Part shown: piece after piece, positions 1 through 7,509 of the stretch
Layout of the letters: each line of letters begins with the position of its first letter
Numbering within the stretch: position 1 is the stretch's first letter
DNA from: GCA-2718845 sp913041905
GTDB taxonomy: Bacteria; Pseudomonadota; Gammaproteobacteria; GCA-002705445; GCA-002716945
Direction of reading: 5' to 3'
DNA: 16,466 bases
NCBI GenBank assembly: GCA_913041905.1
Contig: CAJWJQ010000025.1
Location: 1-16,466, forward strand
Translations under genes and position numbers: made by a program
The notes under the pieces: model-generated
The model's input: the letters and a program-made list of their open reading frames with translations, nothing else
Told to the model about the DNA's origin: nothing
The model's database searches: none

Positions 1-308
1 TTGGAATTGGTAACATTTATGCTTCTGAAGCATTATATATGTCAAAAATAAAACCCAATAAAAATTGTAAATTATTATCAACTGATAAGTTTAAAAATCT
101 AGTAAAATCGATTAAAAAAGTTTTGCAAAAATCTATTAAAGCAGGTGGAACAAGCATCAAAGATTTTCAAAGTATTGATGGATCTCCAGGTTATTTTAAA
201 CAAAAATTATTAATTTATGGATTAGAAAAATGCGCATGTGGGAAGAAGATAAAAAATATACGAATAAGTGGGAGGTCTTCTTTTTATTGTAGCAATTGTC
301 AAAAATAA
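1..308 (+). CDS. mutM: Formamidopyrimidine-DNA glycosylase (Fpg/MutM), C-terminal part, 5' end outside window
   Basis: The base-excision repair enzyme removes oxidised purines such as 8-oxoguanine and nicks the DNA. Only the last 101 codons are visible. The reading frame runs from base 3 with GIGNIYASEA, the helix-two-turn-helix DNA-binding motif of the Fpg family. It continues through GGTSIKDF and DGSPGYF, also family signatures, to the C-terminal zinc finger ending in GRSSFYCSNCQK. The ATG at 39 is an internal methionine, not the start. The zinc finger reads C-x-C-x16-C-x2-C, one residue shorter in the first pair than the usual C-x2-C. The stop codon (306-308) directly abuts the stop of coaD on the other strand, so there is no 3' intergenic space. 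In Pseudomonas mutM also lies near coaD. Identity is clear; the exact zinc geometry is not. Confidence 0.95.
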   Translation, partial: GIGNIYASEALYMSKIKPNKNCKLLSTDKFKNLVKSIKKVLQKSIKAGGTSIKDFQSIDGSPGYFKQKLLIYGLEKCACGKKIKNIRISGRSSFYCSNCQK

Positions 309-788
309 TTATTTAATTTTTTTGTATATAGCATCAGCCACATTCTTGTCTACAAATTTATCTATACTTCCTTTATGTTTAGCAATATCTTTAATTATGC
401 TAGAAGATAAAAAACCAAATTCTTCTGCTGGGCTCATGAATACACTTTCTATATCAGGATTCATTGACCTATTCATGCTAGCTAATTGTACTTCGTATTC
501 AAAATCTGATATGGCTCTCAAACCTCTTAATATTACAGTTGCTGAATGTTCTTGAGCGAAATCTACTAATAGTTTATTTAATGGGAAAACTTCTATTTTA
601 TCTTCATTAGAAAAAATATTCTTAATAAACCCCACTCTTTCATCTATGCTAAATAACGTATTTTTTTGCGGGTTTTCAGCAACAACAATTAAAATTTTAT
701 CAAATAATTTACAACCTCTTTTGACCAAGTCAGAGTGGCCATTGGTAATGGGGTCAAATGTTCCTGGATATACTGCTATAAGCGCCAT
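309..788 (-). CDS. coaD: Phosphopantetheine adenylyltransferase
   Basis: Cytosolic enzyme of coenzyme A synthesis: it transfers AMP from ATP to 4'-phosphopantetheine to give dephospho-CoA. At 159 residues it has the normal bacterial length. Residues 8-18 carry PGTFDPITNGH, containing the nucleotidyltransferase (T/H)xGH motif with His18. Residues 88-99 match the RGLRxxxDFxYE block, and SSSIIKD around 128-134 corresponds to the ISSTxVRE-type nucleotide-binding motif. The ATG start is supported by a GAGG ribosome-binding site six bases upstream. It is the last gene of a minus-strand unit (M16 pair, rsmD, coaD) and is separated from rsmD by 3 bp. coaD next to rsmD is a common bacterial pairing. 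Nothing is truncated. Confidence 0.96.
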   Translation of the reverse strand: MALIAVYPGTFDPITNGHSDLVKRGCKLFDKILIVVAENPQKNTLFSIDERVGFIKNIFSNEDKIEVFPLNKLLVDFAQEHSATVILRGLRAISDFEYEVQLASMNRSMNPDIESVFMSPAEEFGFLSSSIIKDIAKHKGSIDKFVDKNVADAIYKKIK

Positions 789-791
789 ATT

Positions 792-1358
792 CTACCTCTT
801 CATAGCGATTGTATAACTAACATCGCCTATACTCAAATCTTTTAAAATATTATGTGTGTCTGATATTAAGTTTATAAGTTCTTGATTATGCTTTTTCTTA
901 TTTTGTTCAATATATATGTATTTAGTTGTACTTAAAAGATTGTTTTTTTTAAGTTTATTTATTACCAGTTTTAAAAGATTTGCATTATAAGGAGGATCTA
1001 TAAAAATTATATTATAACCCAAGTGGTCGAATCTATCTAAAAATATTATTGCATCCTCAGAAAATATTTCATAATTATTAATATTTAATTTTTTAAACTC
1101 TAAAATAATTTTTTTACAAATTTTTTTATTTTTTTCAACGAGGATCGCCTTTCCAATTCCTCTTGAAATAGCTTCAGCAGATAAAATTCCACTTCCAGAA
1201 AATAAATCTAAAGAAATCATTTTATTATTTATTTTTATCATATTAAAAATTGTTTCTCTAATATAAGATTTAGTAGGTTTAAGTAAATCATTGCTAGAAA
1301 ATGATAAATGCCTAGATCTCATATCTCCGGCAGTGATTTTAAGTTTATAATCTTTCAA
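792..1358 (-). CDS. rsmD: 16S rRNA (guanine-N2)-methyltransferase, G966, RsmD
   Basis: SAM-dependent enzyme that methylates G966 of 16S rRNA during 30S assembly. Of its 188 residues, DLFSGSG (51-57) is the SAM-binding motif I and DPPY (121-124) is the catalytic motif IV of N-methyltransferases. The RPT-xx-xRETxFN region typical of RsmD appears as KPTKSYIRETIFN (27-39). The start codon is TTG, directly following the TGA of the upstream M16 gene, with GGAG eight bases before it. This fits translational coupling. The next in-frame ATG (residue 13) would remove the conserved N-terminal strand, so TTG is preferred. Lysine- and asparagine-rich composition matches the AT-rich neighbourhood. The family assignment is firm; the exact target base is by family knowledge. 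Confidence 0.93.
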   Translation of the reverse strand: MKDYKLKITAGDMRSRHLSFSSNDLLKPTKSYIRETIFNMIKINNKMISLDLFSGSGILSAEAISRGIGKAILVEKNKKICKKIILEFKKLNINNYEIFSEDAIIFLDRFDHLGYNIIFIDPPYNANLLKLVINKLKKNNLLSTTKYIYIEQNKKKHNQELINLISDTHNILKDLSIGDVSYTIAMKR

Positions 1359-2651
1359 TCAATGATCTCCAACGGTAACTATAAGATTATTGTCAAACAT
1401 AATGCTAGAATTAAGAGATTGTCTAATAGAGTGTATAGTTACGTTACTAATACCATTGATATAGTTTTCAAAATAATTTTCAGGCATATCATATTTATTA
1501 ATTGCAGAGAGATTTTCTAACATTTTCTTATTTGTATCAAATCGTAAATTAAAACTTCTCAATAACCCTATTTTAGCAAATCCAACGCTACTTCTAGATA
1601 TATTGAAATTTCTAAATCTTATAATTTGATTTTTTAATATCTCTATAGCTTTATTAGTATTTTTATTTTCTGTTTGCATACTTATTTTAAGTACCCCAAA
1701 ATCATTATATGGCATTAAATAACTATAAACAGAATATGCCAAACCTTTTTTTTCTCTAATTTCTTTCATAAGCATAGAGCCAAATCCACTTCCACCAAAA
1801 ATATAATTGGCCACTAAAATATTATAAAAATTTTTATCAAGACGTGTAATTGAAGGCGCATATATTGCTATATGAGTTTGTTTACTTTCATGCGGAATAT
1901 TAATTAATTGTCTACGTTTTTTATAATTTAGTATAAATTTTTCTTTATCGACATATCTGCCTTGTGGTATACCTTTAAAAATATTAGATATTAAATTTGC
2001 AGAATAATTTTCATTTATATCACCAACTATATTTATTTCAATAGATTTTTGATTAATTATCAAATCTAAATGATCTCTTAATTCTTCAATATTTAAATCT
2101 TCAATATTTTTTTTGTATCCTAGAATAGGATGTGCATAACCAGTATTTGTGAAAAATATTTCATTTGCTTTATTTTGTATTATTGACGTGGGGTTTAGTT
2201 TGCTTTTGTTTATAGTATTAAGCACCTTATCTTTATTATCATCTATCAAACTTTGGGTTATATGATTGTGTTTAAGTAATATATTAAGTTTTTTTGACAC
2301 ATAATCTATATTTTCAGGCGTACTAATTAATCTAACTGATATATGGCTTGAATCCCTACTAACATCTGAGTTATATATAGCACCAATTCTCTCAAAATGA
2401 TTTATGAGTTTAATGTTATCTACTTTTTGCTTATGTAGTAAATTAACTGCAAAATTTGTTATTCCTTTTCTTGACTTATCATCTCTGCTGCCATATTTTA
2501 TGCCAAGTCTTATGTCTATTATTGGTAATGAATTCTCTTCTATAAGTAAATAATCAGCATTATCTTTTATAAATTTTATATTTGGGTATGCGTAAGAGTC
2601 ATATTGATATATAAAAAAAACTAATATAGAGGTAAAAATGAATTTTATCAT
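1359..2651 (-). CDS. M16-family peptidase homolog, catalytically degenerate, secreted
   Basis: A 430-residue periplasmic or membrane-attached member of the M16 (pitrilysin/processing peptidase) fold. Residues 1-21 form a signal peptide ending near DSYA. The position of the HxxEH zinc motif is identifiable by alignment with the neighbouring paralog. GISHVLEHMM there is GITNFAVNLL here (residues 63-72), so H, E and H become N, V and N and zinc cannot be bound normally. The C-terminal half keeps REKKGLAYSVYSY, the R/Y substrate-binding signature of M16 C-domains. The start ATG overlaps the stop of the catalytic paralog by four bases (ATGA). Known bacterial M16B pairs and mitochondrial MPP work as one active plus one inactive chain, so I infer a heteromer with the upstream gene product. 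The substrate is unknown. Confidence 0.88.
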   Translation of the reverse strand: MIKFIFTSILVFFIYQYDSYAYPNIKFIKDNADYLLIEENSLPIIDIRLGIKYGSRDDKSRKGITNFAVNLLHKQKVDNIKLINHFERIGAIYNSDVSRDSSHISVRLISTPENIDYVSKKLNILLKHNHITQSLIDDNKDKVLNTINKSKLNPTSIIQNKANEIFFTNTGYAHPILGYKKNIEDLNIEELRDHLDLIINQKSIEINIVGDINENYSANLISNIFKGIPQGRYVDKEKFILNYKKRRQLINIPHESKQTHIAIYAPSITRLDKNFYNILVANYIFGGSGFGSMLMKEIREKKGLAYSVYSYLMPYNDFGVLKISMQTENKNTNKAIEILKNQIIRFRNFNISRSSVGFAKIGLLRSFNLRFDTNKKMLENLSAINKYDMPENYFENYINGISNVTIHSIRQSLNSSIMFDNNLIVTVGDH

Positions 2652-3976
2652 AATGGTTTAATTATAGAGGTTAACATATGATCTTCTGATATATATTTTT
2701 TTGCAACATTGATTAAATCTTGTTCAGTAATACTTTCAATATCAACAATATATTGGTCAAGTAACTGCCAATTAAAACCTTTTGTTTCTAACGTTCCTAC
2801 TTGCATTGCTTGATAAAAAATAGAATCAAATTTATATATATTGTGTGCTATTAATCTTGATTTAGTATATTTCAATTCATTATCTTTAAGGCCTTTCTCA
2901 ATAAAATTATTAAATTCTTTTATTATTGATGTCTTTAATTCGTCAACACTCACATTTTTTCTAGGAGAACCTCCTATAGAAACCAAATTATTCTCTTTTG
3001 AATAAGTGTCGTATGAAATAAATGTATTGAACGCAATCTGTTTATCAACCAAATTTGTTGAAAATCTAGAAGAATAAGAACCATCCATTAACTCAAGTAA
3101 TATTTCTAATGCATAAGATTCCTTTCTATTAATATTTGTAAAAGGTTCTTTATTAAAAGAAAGAATTAAAATAGGGTCTGATACATTATCTTTTAAAATT
3201 ATATCTTCATATGATATTTGAATATTACTTTTTTTTGAAAAATTTTGAATGCTTCTTTTTTCAATTTTTCCATAATATTTTTGTATTAATTGTTTTATTT
3301 CTTCTTTATTAAAAGATCCAGCGATAATAAGTGTTGCGTTATTTGGAGTATAATAATTGGAATACCATTTTCTTAAATCCTCAACTGTAATCGCATTAAT
3401 ATCATCCATTGTTCCAACTATAGGTATTCCATATCCATTAAAACCAAAAAATTGAAGTCCTATTTTCTCAAATAATTTTGAAGTAGGATTATCTTCTGTC
3501 CTCAACCTTCTTTCTTCTTTTACAACCTCTCTTTCGCTTTTTAAATCATTTTTTGATAAGTTTAAATTAGTCATCCTATCAGATTCGAATTTAAGACATA
3601 ATTCTATATAATCTTTATGCACCTTCTGATAATAGCCGGTAAAATCTTTTCCAGTAAAAGCATTTTCTGTTCCTCCTATTTTTTTAATTTCTCTTGAAAA
3701 TTCTCCTGGTTTTGTGTTTTTGGTTCCTTTAAACATCATATGTTCTAAAACATGCGATATTCCTGTAACACCTTCGTATTCATAACTAGAGCCCACTTTG
3801 TACCATATGCTAGACATGACAGTTGAGCTTCTATCATCATTAATCAATATGATTTTGAGTCCATTATTAAGTTGATATTGTTCTATTCGATCATTGAAAT
3901 TTATACCAGAAATGGCTATATCTGATATCAGAATACTTATGGATAGTGTCAGTGTATATTTCAGCGTTTTCACCAC
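2648..3976 (-). CDS. M16-family zinc metallopeptidase, catalytic partner, secreted
   Basis: A 442-residue zinc peptidase of the M16B type, probably periplasmic: residues 1-23 are a hydrophobic signal peptide. The inverted zinc motif HVLEH is at residues 75-79. The third ligand is expected in SEREVVKEERR, at about Glu154, which is the normal spacing. GGTENAFTGKDFTGYY (101-116) and the C-terminal peptidase-like domain are typical of the family. The start is GTG, followed by a second in-frame GTG, with no Shine-Dalgarno sequence. A TATAAT hexamer lies at 3981-3986 on the minus strand, so transcription could begin almost at the start codon. It is the first gene of the unit M16-M16-rsmD-coaD and diverges from rpoH. 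In Pseudomonas the same pair diverges from ftsY. Substrates are not predictable from sequence. Confidence 0.92.
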   Translation of the reverse strand: MVKTLKYTLTLSISILISDIAISGINFNDRIEQYQLNNGLKIILINDDRSSTVMSSIWYKVGSSYEYEGVTGISHVLEHMMFKGTKNTKPGEFSREIKKIGGTENAFTGKDFTGYYQKVHKDYIELCLKFESDRMTNLNLSKNDLKSEREVVKEERRLRTEDNPTSKLFEKIGLQFFGFNGYGIPIVGTMDDINAITVEDLRKWYSNYYTPNNATLIIAGSFNKEEIKQLIQKYYGKIEKRSIQNFSKKSNIQISYEDIILKDNVSDPILILSFNKEPFTNINRKESYALEILLELMDGSYSSRFSTNLVDKQIAFNTFISYDTYSKENNLVSIGGSPRKNVSVDELKTSIIKEFNNFIEKGLKDNELKYTKSRLIAHNIYKFDSIFYQAMQVGTLETKGFNWQLLDQYIVDIESITEQDLINVAKKYISEDHMLTSIIKPL

Positions 3977-4145
3977 ATGAATTATATAGCAAATGTTATA
4001 ATTAAAAAAATAGTCATTTTTTATAAAATTATTTATTAGCGGATAAAATTTACCTAAAATATTGATTATTATAAGAAAATAATGTCATTTAAGGCCTTGA
4101 ATCCTTAAAATAAGACACTATAATTAGCTTGTAGGAGCATATGTT
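3977..4145. promoter_or_regulatory. Divergent intergenic region between the M16 unit and rpoH
   Basis: The longest gene-free stretch in the window. It must hold promoters for both directions. The rightward rpoH promoter is listed separately. Leftward, TATAAT (minus strand, 3981-3986) lies only about five bases from the GTG start of the M16 gene, with no good -35 element at the usual distance. The rest is AT-rich, and I saw no stable hairpin or other conserved element in it. Confidence 0.6.
4097..4124 (+). promoter_or_regulatory. Probable sigma-70 promoter of rpoH
   Basis: TTGAAT (4097-4102) and a perfect TATAAT (4119-4124) are separated by 16 bp and placed just upstream of rpoH. Predicted transcription starts near 4131, giving a leader of about 15 nt that contains AGGAG (4133-4137), eight bases before the ATG. 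The leader is far too short for the long mRNA thermosensor structure of E. coli rpoH to form in the 5' region alone. Confidence 0.72.
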
Positions 4146-5006
4146 ATGAGTAATGAATTAGTAGGACATTTGCCAATTGATATATCAAAAGGTCTTGAAA
4201 CAACAGACTCCCTTGAGCTATACCTTAATGAGTTAAGGAAAACACCTCTCCTATCTCAACAAGAAGAAAAAAAACTATTTGAAAATCTTCATAAATCAGA
4301 TGATATAGAAGCTGCAAAAAAACTAGTTATGGCTCACCTAAGATTTGTAGTGCATGTTGCTAAGACTTATAGAGGTTATGGATTACCGTTACTTGATCTA
4401 ATTCAAGAAGGAAATATTGGGTTAATGAAAGCCGTGAAAAGATTTGATCCAAATAGAAATGTAAGATTACTATCATTTGCAATTTATTGGATAAGAGCTG
4501 AAATACATGAGTTTGTCTTAAAAAATTGGAGAATGGTTAAAATAGCTACTACAAAAGCTCAACGAAAATTATTTTTTAAACTAAAAAGTAAAAAAACTAC
4601 ATCTTCATGGTTAACAAAAAGAGAAACTGATGATATAGCAAAAGAATTGGATGTAAAATCAGAAACGGTTACTCTTATGGAATCAAGATTGTCAGGGCTA
4701 GATGTATCTTTTGATCCATCAGATGACAATGAAATGTCACCTTCTACATATTTAACAGATGATAGTGCTGATCCTTTGTTAAAATTAGAATATGAAGCAG
4801 ACAGTAATACTGATTCGAGAAAATTAGAGATTGCCATGTCTAAGCTTGACAGCCGAAGCAAAGATGTAATTAAGCAACGTTATTTAAATGAAGATAAAAG
4901 TACGTTAGAAGAGCTTTCAAAAAAATATAATGTTTCTATAGAAAGGATTAGACAAATAGAAAATAAATCATTAGGTCTTTTGAAAGATTCTATGCTGCTT
5001 GCTTAA
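4146..5006 (+). CDS. rpoH: RNA polymerase heat-shock sigma factor (sigma-32)
   Basis: Directs RNA polymerase to heat-shock promoters. The 286 residues match the usual RpoH length. SLELYLNELRKTPLLS (22-37) is region 1.2, LIQEGNIGLMKAVKRFDP (85-102) is region 2.2, and a C-terminal region 4 helix-turn-helix is present (ERIRQIENKSLGLL near the end). The RpoH box, QRKLFFKLKS at about 139-148, separates it from RpoD and RpoS. The ATG at 4146 has a good AGGAG eight bases upstream. It is alone on its strand, diverging from the M16 unit and converging on cyoE with a 2-bp gap. In Pseudomonas and many gammaproteobacteria ftsY-ftsE-ftsX precede it; here they do not. Identity is certain. Confidence 0.98.
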   Translation: MSNELVGHLPIDISKGLETTDSLELYLNELRKTPLLSQQEEKKLFENLHKSDDIEAAKKLVMAHLRFVVHVAKTYRGYGLPLLDLIQEGNIGLMKAVKRFDPNRNVRLLSFAIYWIRAEIHEFVLKNWRMVKIATTKAQRKLFFKLKSKKTTSSWLTKRETDDIAKELDVKSETVTLMESRLSGLDVSFDPSDDNEMSPSTYLTDDSADPLLKLEYEADSNTDSRKLEIAMSKLDSRSKDVIKQRYLNEDKSTLEELSKKYNVSIERIRQIENKSLGLLKDSMLLA

Positions 5007-5008
5007 AC

Positions 5009-5917
5009 TCAATATAAGTTTAAATACCAAAAATGATCAACCAAAAGTAAAGCAAATAATATTGCTAAATAAGTAATAGAGTACCTAAATAACTGTATAG
5101 CTCTTGTGTCTGATTTTGACCTCATAAGTATGTAAGAATCTATCATAAATTTTAAACCAATAATTATTGTTCCAATTAGATATATATTCCCAGAGAGACT
5201 AAGAACATAAGGGAATAAAGTAATACAAAATAAGAGTATAGAATATAGAAAAATATGCAGTCTAGCAAAGTCTTTACCATGCGTTACAGGTAACATTGGA
5301 ATATCAGCCTTTTTATAATCATTATACTTATATACCGCTAAAGCCCAAAAATGTGGTGGTGTCCAAAGGAAAATTATTAAAAATAAAATAAGCGGGAAAG
5401 GTTCTATTTGATTAGTAATGGAAGTCCATCCTAATAAAGGTGGCATGGCTCCTGCGATTCCGCCAATAACAATATTTTGAGGAGTGAGGTTTTTTAAGTA
5501 TACTGAATAGATTAACGAGTATATGATTATTGTCAAAAATGTTAATATAGAGGTTAATGTATTTACTAGTGTGTATAAAAGCACTATAGATGTTACAGAT
5601 AAAAAAATAGCAAAATATATTGCATGTAAAGGTTTTATAAATCCTTTTACCAATGGTCGCGATTTAGTCCTATCCATAATGGAATCTATATCTTGATCTA
5701 TTACATGGTTAATGATTGCTGCGGAAGACGCTGCTAGCCCAATACCTATGCTTGCAAAAAATATTAATTCATAATCAAGATGGTTTTTATGAGCGAGCAA
5801 CATTCCAACAATTGCAGTAAATATGATTAAGAGATTAACTCTAGGTTTTGTGAGAATTATAAACTCTTTTAAAAGATTAAAGAAACGTTGAGTGAAATAT
5901 ATTGTTGAATTCTCCAT
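5009..5917 (-). CDS. cyoE/ctaB: Protoheme IX farnesyltransferase (heme O synthase)
   Basis: Inner-membrane UbiA-family prenyltransferase that adds a farnesyl group to heme b to make heme O, the precursor of heme A for the aa3 oxidase encoded upstream. The 302 residues contain about eight or nine membrane helices. The two Asp-rich motifs are visible: N70-x3-D74-x3-D78, followed by the TKSRPL loop, and YKYNDYKKADIPM with the second Asp motif, followed by PVTHG. KPRV near residue 24 is typical of heme O synthases. It is the last gene of the cox operon, 9 bp after ctaA. The start has no clear ribosome-binding site, so translation is probably coupled. Its stop is 2 bp from the rpoH stop. The farnesyl, rather than other prenyl, substrate is inferred from operon context. 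Confidence 0.96.
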   Translation of the reverse strand: MENSTIYFTQRFFNLLKEFIILTKPRVNLLIIFTAIVGMLLAHKNHLDYELIFFASIGIGLAASSAAIINHVIDQDIDSIMDRTKSRPLVKGFIKPLHAIYFAIFLSVTSIVLLYTLVNTLTSILTFLTIIIYSLIYSVYLKNLTPQNIVIGGIAGAMPPLLGWTSITNQIEPFPLILFLIIFLWTPPHFWALAVYKYNDYKKADIPMLPVTHGKDFARLHIFLYSILLFCITLFPYVLSLSGNIYLIGTIIIGLKFMIDSYILMRSKSDTRAIQLFRYSITYLAILFALLLVDHFWYLNLY

Positions 5918-5926
5918 TCGATGATT

Positions 5927-6928
5927 CTACCACTTCTGTTCATTACATGTCGAATAAAATAACAATGTGATCATACTCATTAATAATATACATGCATTTA
6001 CAGTATGCATAACCGCTATAGTTATTGGTAGACTAAATAAAATATTAGATATTCCTAAAAAAACTTGGGCAATAAAAAATATCAACACCACCATCCCAAT
6101 TTTTTTTAAAATTATAGAATTTTGTATTTTAAATAAATACAAAAACAAACCTATAAATAAAAACGTTAATATTAAAGCTCCTAGTCTATGAGTAAAATGC
6201 ACTGCTAATTTAGATTTATGATCTATTTGATGGGTCTCGTAATTTACATCAGGTAAATTTATAATAGTAAAACCTTCAGTGAAATTCATATCTGAAGGCC
6301 ACCACTCTTGTGCGCATTTAGGGAAATCTGTACAAGCTAGCGAAGCATAGTTAGTACTAGTCCAACCACCAAGAATGATTTGTATAATTAAAACTAGAGT
6401 GCAAGTTAATATATAAGAATTTACAGGTTTATTAAAAATTTCTTTATTCGAGCAAACTTTCAATCCATTCCATAATAATAATGATGCGGTTGCCATGCCA
6501 AATAATAAATGCATTGTAACAATGGTTGGTTTAACAAGCTCGGTAACTGTAAACATACCTAAGAGTGATTGTGTTATTATTAACAATACAAGAGATATTG
6601 GTAAATATACGCTGATGTGTTTAGCATATTTAAAAGTTAAGAAAGAAATAAAAAAAACATATATACCAAGTGTTCCAGCTAAATATCTATGTAACATTTC
6701 TCTCCATGCTTTTCCGCTATCAATAATTGCGTGTGGATATAATTCTTTAGCTCTAGTAAGTTCTGATATTGTGTCTGGAATACCTAATATCCCATAACAA
6801 CCTGGCCAGTCTGGACAACCAAGACCTGCATATGTCAATCTAACCCATGCCCCAATAGATATAACCGCTAATGTAAAAATAGCCCCAAAAAAACTCAGAT
6901 TTCTTATTGTTATAATATTCATGCTCAC
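5927..6928 (-). CDS. ctaA: Heme A synthase (CtaA/Cox15)
   Basis: Inner-membrane enzyme that oxidises the C8 methyl of heme O to formyl, giving heme A. The 333 residues show about eight helices in two four-helix halves. Four family histidines are present: His80 (EMLHRYLAG), His140 (TMHLLFG), His247 (FTHRLGA) and His308 (VMHTVNA), which bind substrate and cofactor heme. Cysteine pairs sit in two outer loops: C38/C44 (GCPDWPGC) and C199/C205. The annotated start is GTG, overlapping the upstream stop as GTGA. An ATG two codons later (codon at 6920-6922), preceded by an AGGGTGAG stretch, is a possible alternative start. It sits between the Sco-like gene and cyoE, so heme O and heme A synthesis are co-transcribed with the oxidase. 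Confidence 0.96.
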   Translation of the reverse strand: MSMNIITIRNLSFFGAIFTLAVISIGAWVRLTYAGLGCPDWPGCYGILGIPDTISELTRAKELYPHAIIDSGKAWREMLHRYLAGTLGIYVFFISFLTFKYAKHISVYLPISLVLLIITQSLLGMFTVTELVKPTIVTMHLLFGMATASLLLWNGLKVCSNKEIFNKPVNSYILTCTLVLIIQIILGGWTSTNYASLACTDFPKCAQEWWPSDMNFTEGFTIINLPDVNYETHQIDHKSKLAVHFTHRLGALILTFLFIGLFLYLFKIQNSIILKKIGMVVLIFFIAQVFLGISNILFSLPITIAVMHTVNACILLMSMITLLFYSTCNEQKW

Positions 6929-7503
6929 CCTATTTTAGAAAGTTTGAGTAATTTTTTTAAATCTTTAAGAAATTTTTTTCCATTAAAATCTTTTTTATAT
7001 TTTAATATAACATTTCCAATTGGGTCTACTATAAAAATATCTGTATCATAGTCTTTAATTTTTTTTATTACATTATGGAGGTTGTTTAATTTTCTTTTAA
7101 CAATTAACAAGTTTGGATATTTTTTTCTAATAGAAGAAATGTCGTTACTATCGTAAGACGTATCGATTAAAAGCACTCTTTGAACTCTATTCATATCCTT
7201 GCCTGCTGCTGTATTAATTTGACGTAATAAATAAATATTATTAAGACAAAATGAATCACAATGTTTGTTAATATAATAAATTAATGTCCATTTACCATTT
7301 AAAGAATTTGAGTTTACTTTATTGTTAAAAAAATCAAGATATAAAATATTGTTTATTGAAACAATTGGGTCTACAAATTTTCCATAATTAGAAGTAGGTA
7401 ATTTTTTTCCTGAATTATTTTCGTTGATAAGAATATAAGAATACATAAAAGGTGCAACAAAAACTAAAACAATAAATAAAAATTTTAATCTACCAGAATT
7501 CAT
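6925..7503 (-). CDS. Sco-like thioredoxin-fold protein, probable copper chaperone for cytochrome oxidase
   Basis: A 192-residue protein with one N-terminal membrane helix (about residues 6-26) and a periplasmic domain. Residues 82-86, CDSFC, form a CxxxC motif after the strand WTLIYYI, placed as in Sco1/SenC copper chaperones. The end DIFIVDPIGNVILKY also looks like the final strands of a thioredoxin-like fold. It is shorter and more divergent than a classical SenC, and the usual Pro after the second Cys is missing. A similar small membrane protein occupies this slot in the Pseudomonas cox operon (between SURF1 and ctaA). AAGGAG, ten bases before the ATG, lies inside the SURF1 3' end. The role, delivering copper or reducing CuA thiols in CtaC, is inferred from motif and context. 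Confidence 0.72.
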   Translation of the reverse strand: MNSGRLKFLFIVLVFVAPFMYSYILINENNSGKKLPTSNYGKFVDPIVSINNILYLDFFNNKVNSNSLNGKWTLIYYINKHCDSFCLNNIYLLRQINTAAGKDMNRVQRVLLIDTSYDSNDISSIRKKYPNLLIVKRKLNNLHNVIKKIKDYDTDIFIVDPIGNVILKYKKDFNGKKFLKDLKKLLKLSKIG

Positions 7504-7509
7504 AATTAT

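Noticed and set aside
303..314. Perfect 12-base A/T palindrome at the mutM/coaD junction
   Set aside because: Two abutting TAA stops make TAATTA by themselves; there is no loop and no G-C pair, so it is explained by the stop codons.
268..555. Plus-strand ORF of 95 codons
   Set aside because: Overlaps mutM out of frame and lies antisense to coaD; composition is a mirror of the real gene.
4559..4861. Minus-strand ORF of 100 codons inside rpoH
   Set aside because: Antisense shadow of a certain gene; serine-rich low-complexity product, no domain.
5003..5023. Inverted repeat TTAAACT / AGTTTAA across the rpoH and cyoE stop codons
   Set aside because: Seven mostly A-T pairs with no T-tract on either strand; too weak to call a terminator.
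5967..6191. Plus-strand ORF of 74 codons inside the ctaA 3' half
   Set aside because: Antisense shadow; isoleucine/asparagine-rich product with no signature.
6495..6797. Plus-strand ORF of 100 codons inside ctaA
   Set aside because: Antisense to a well-conserved membrane enzyme; no ribosome-binding site and no recognisable motif.
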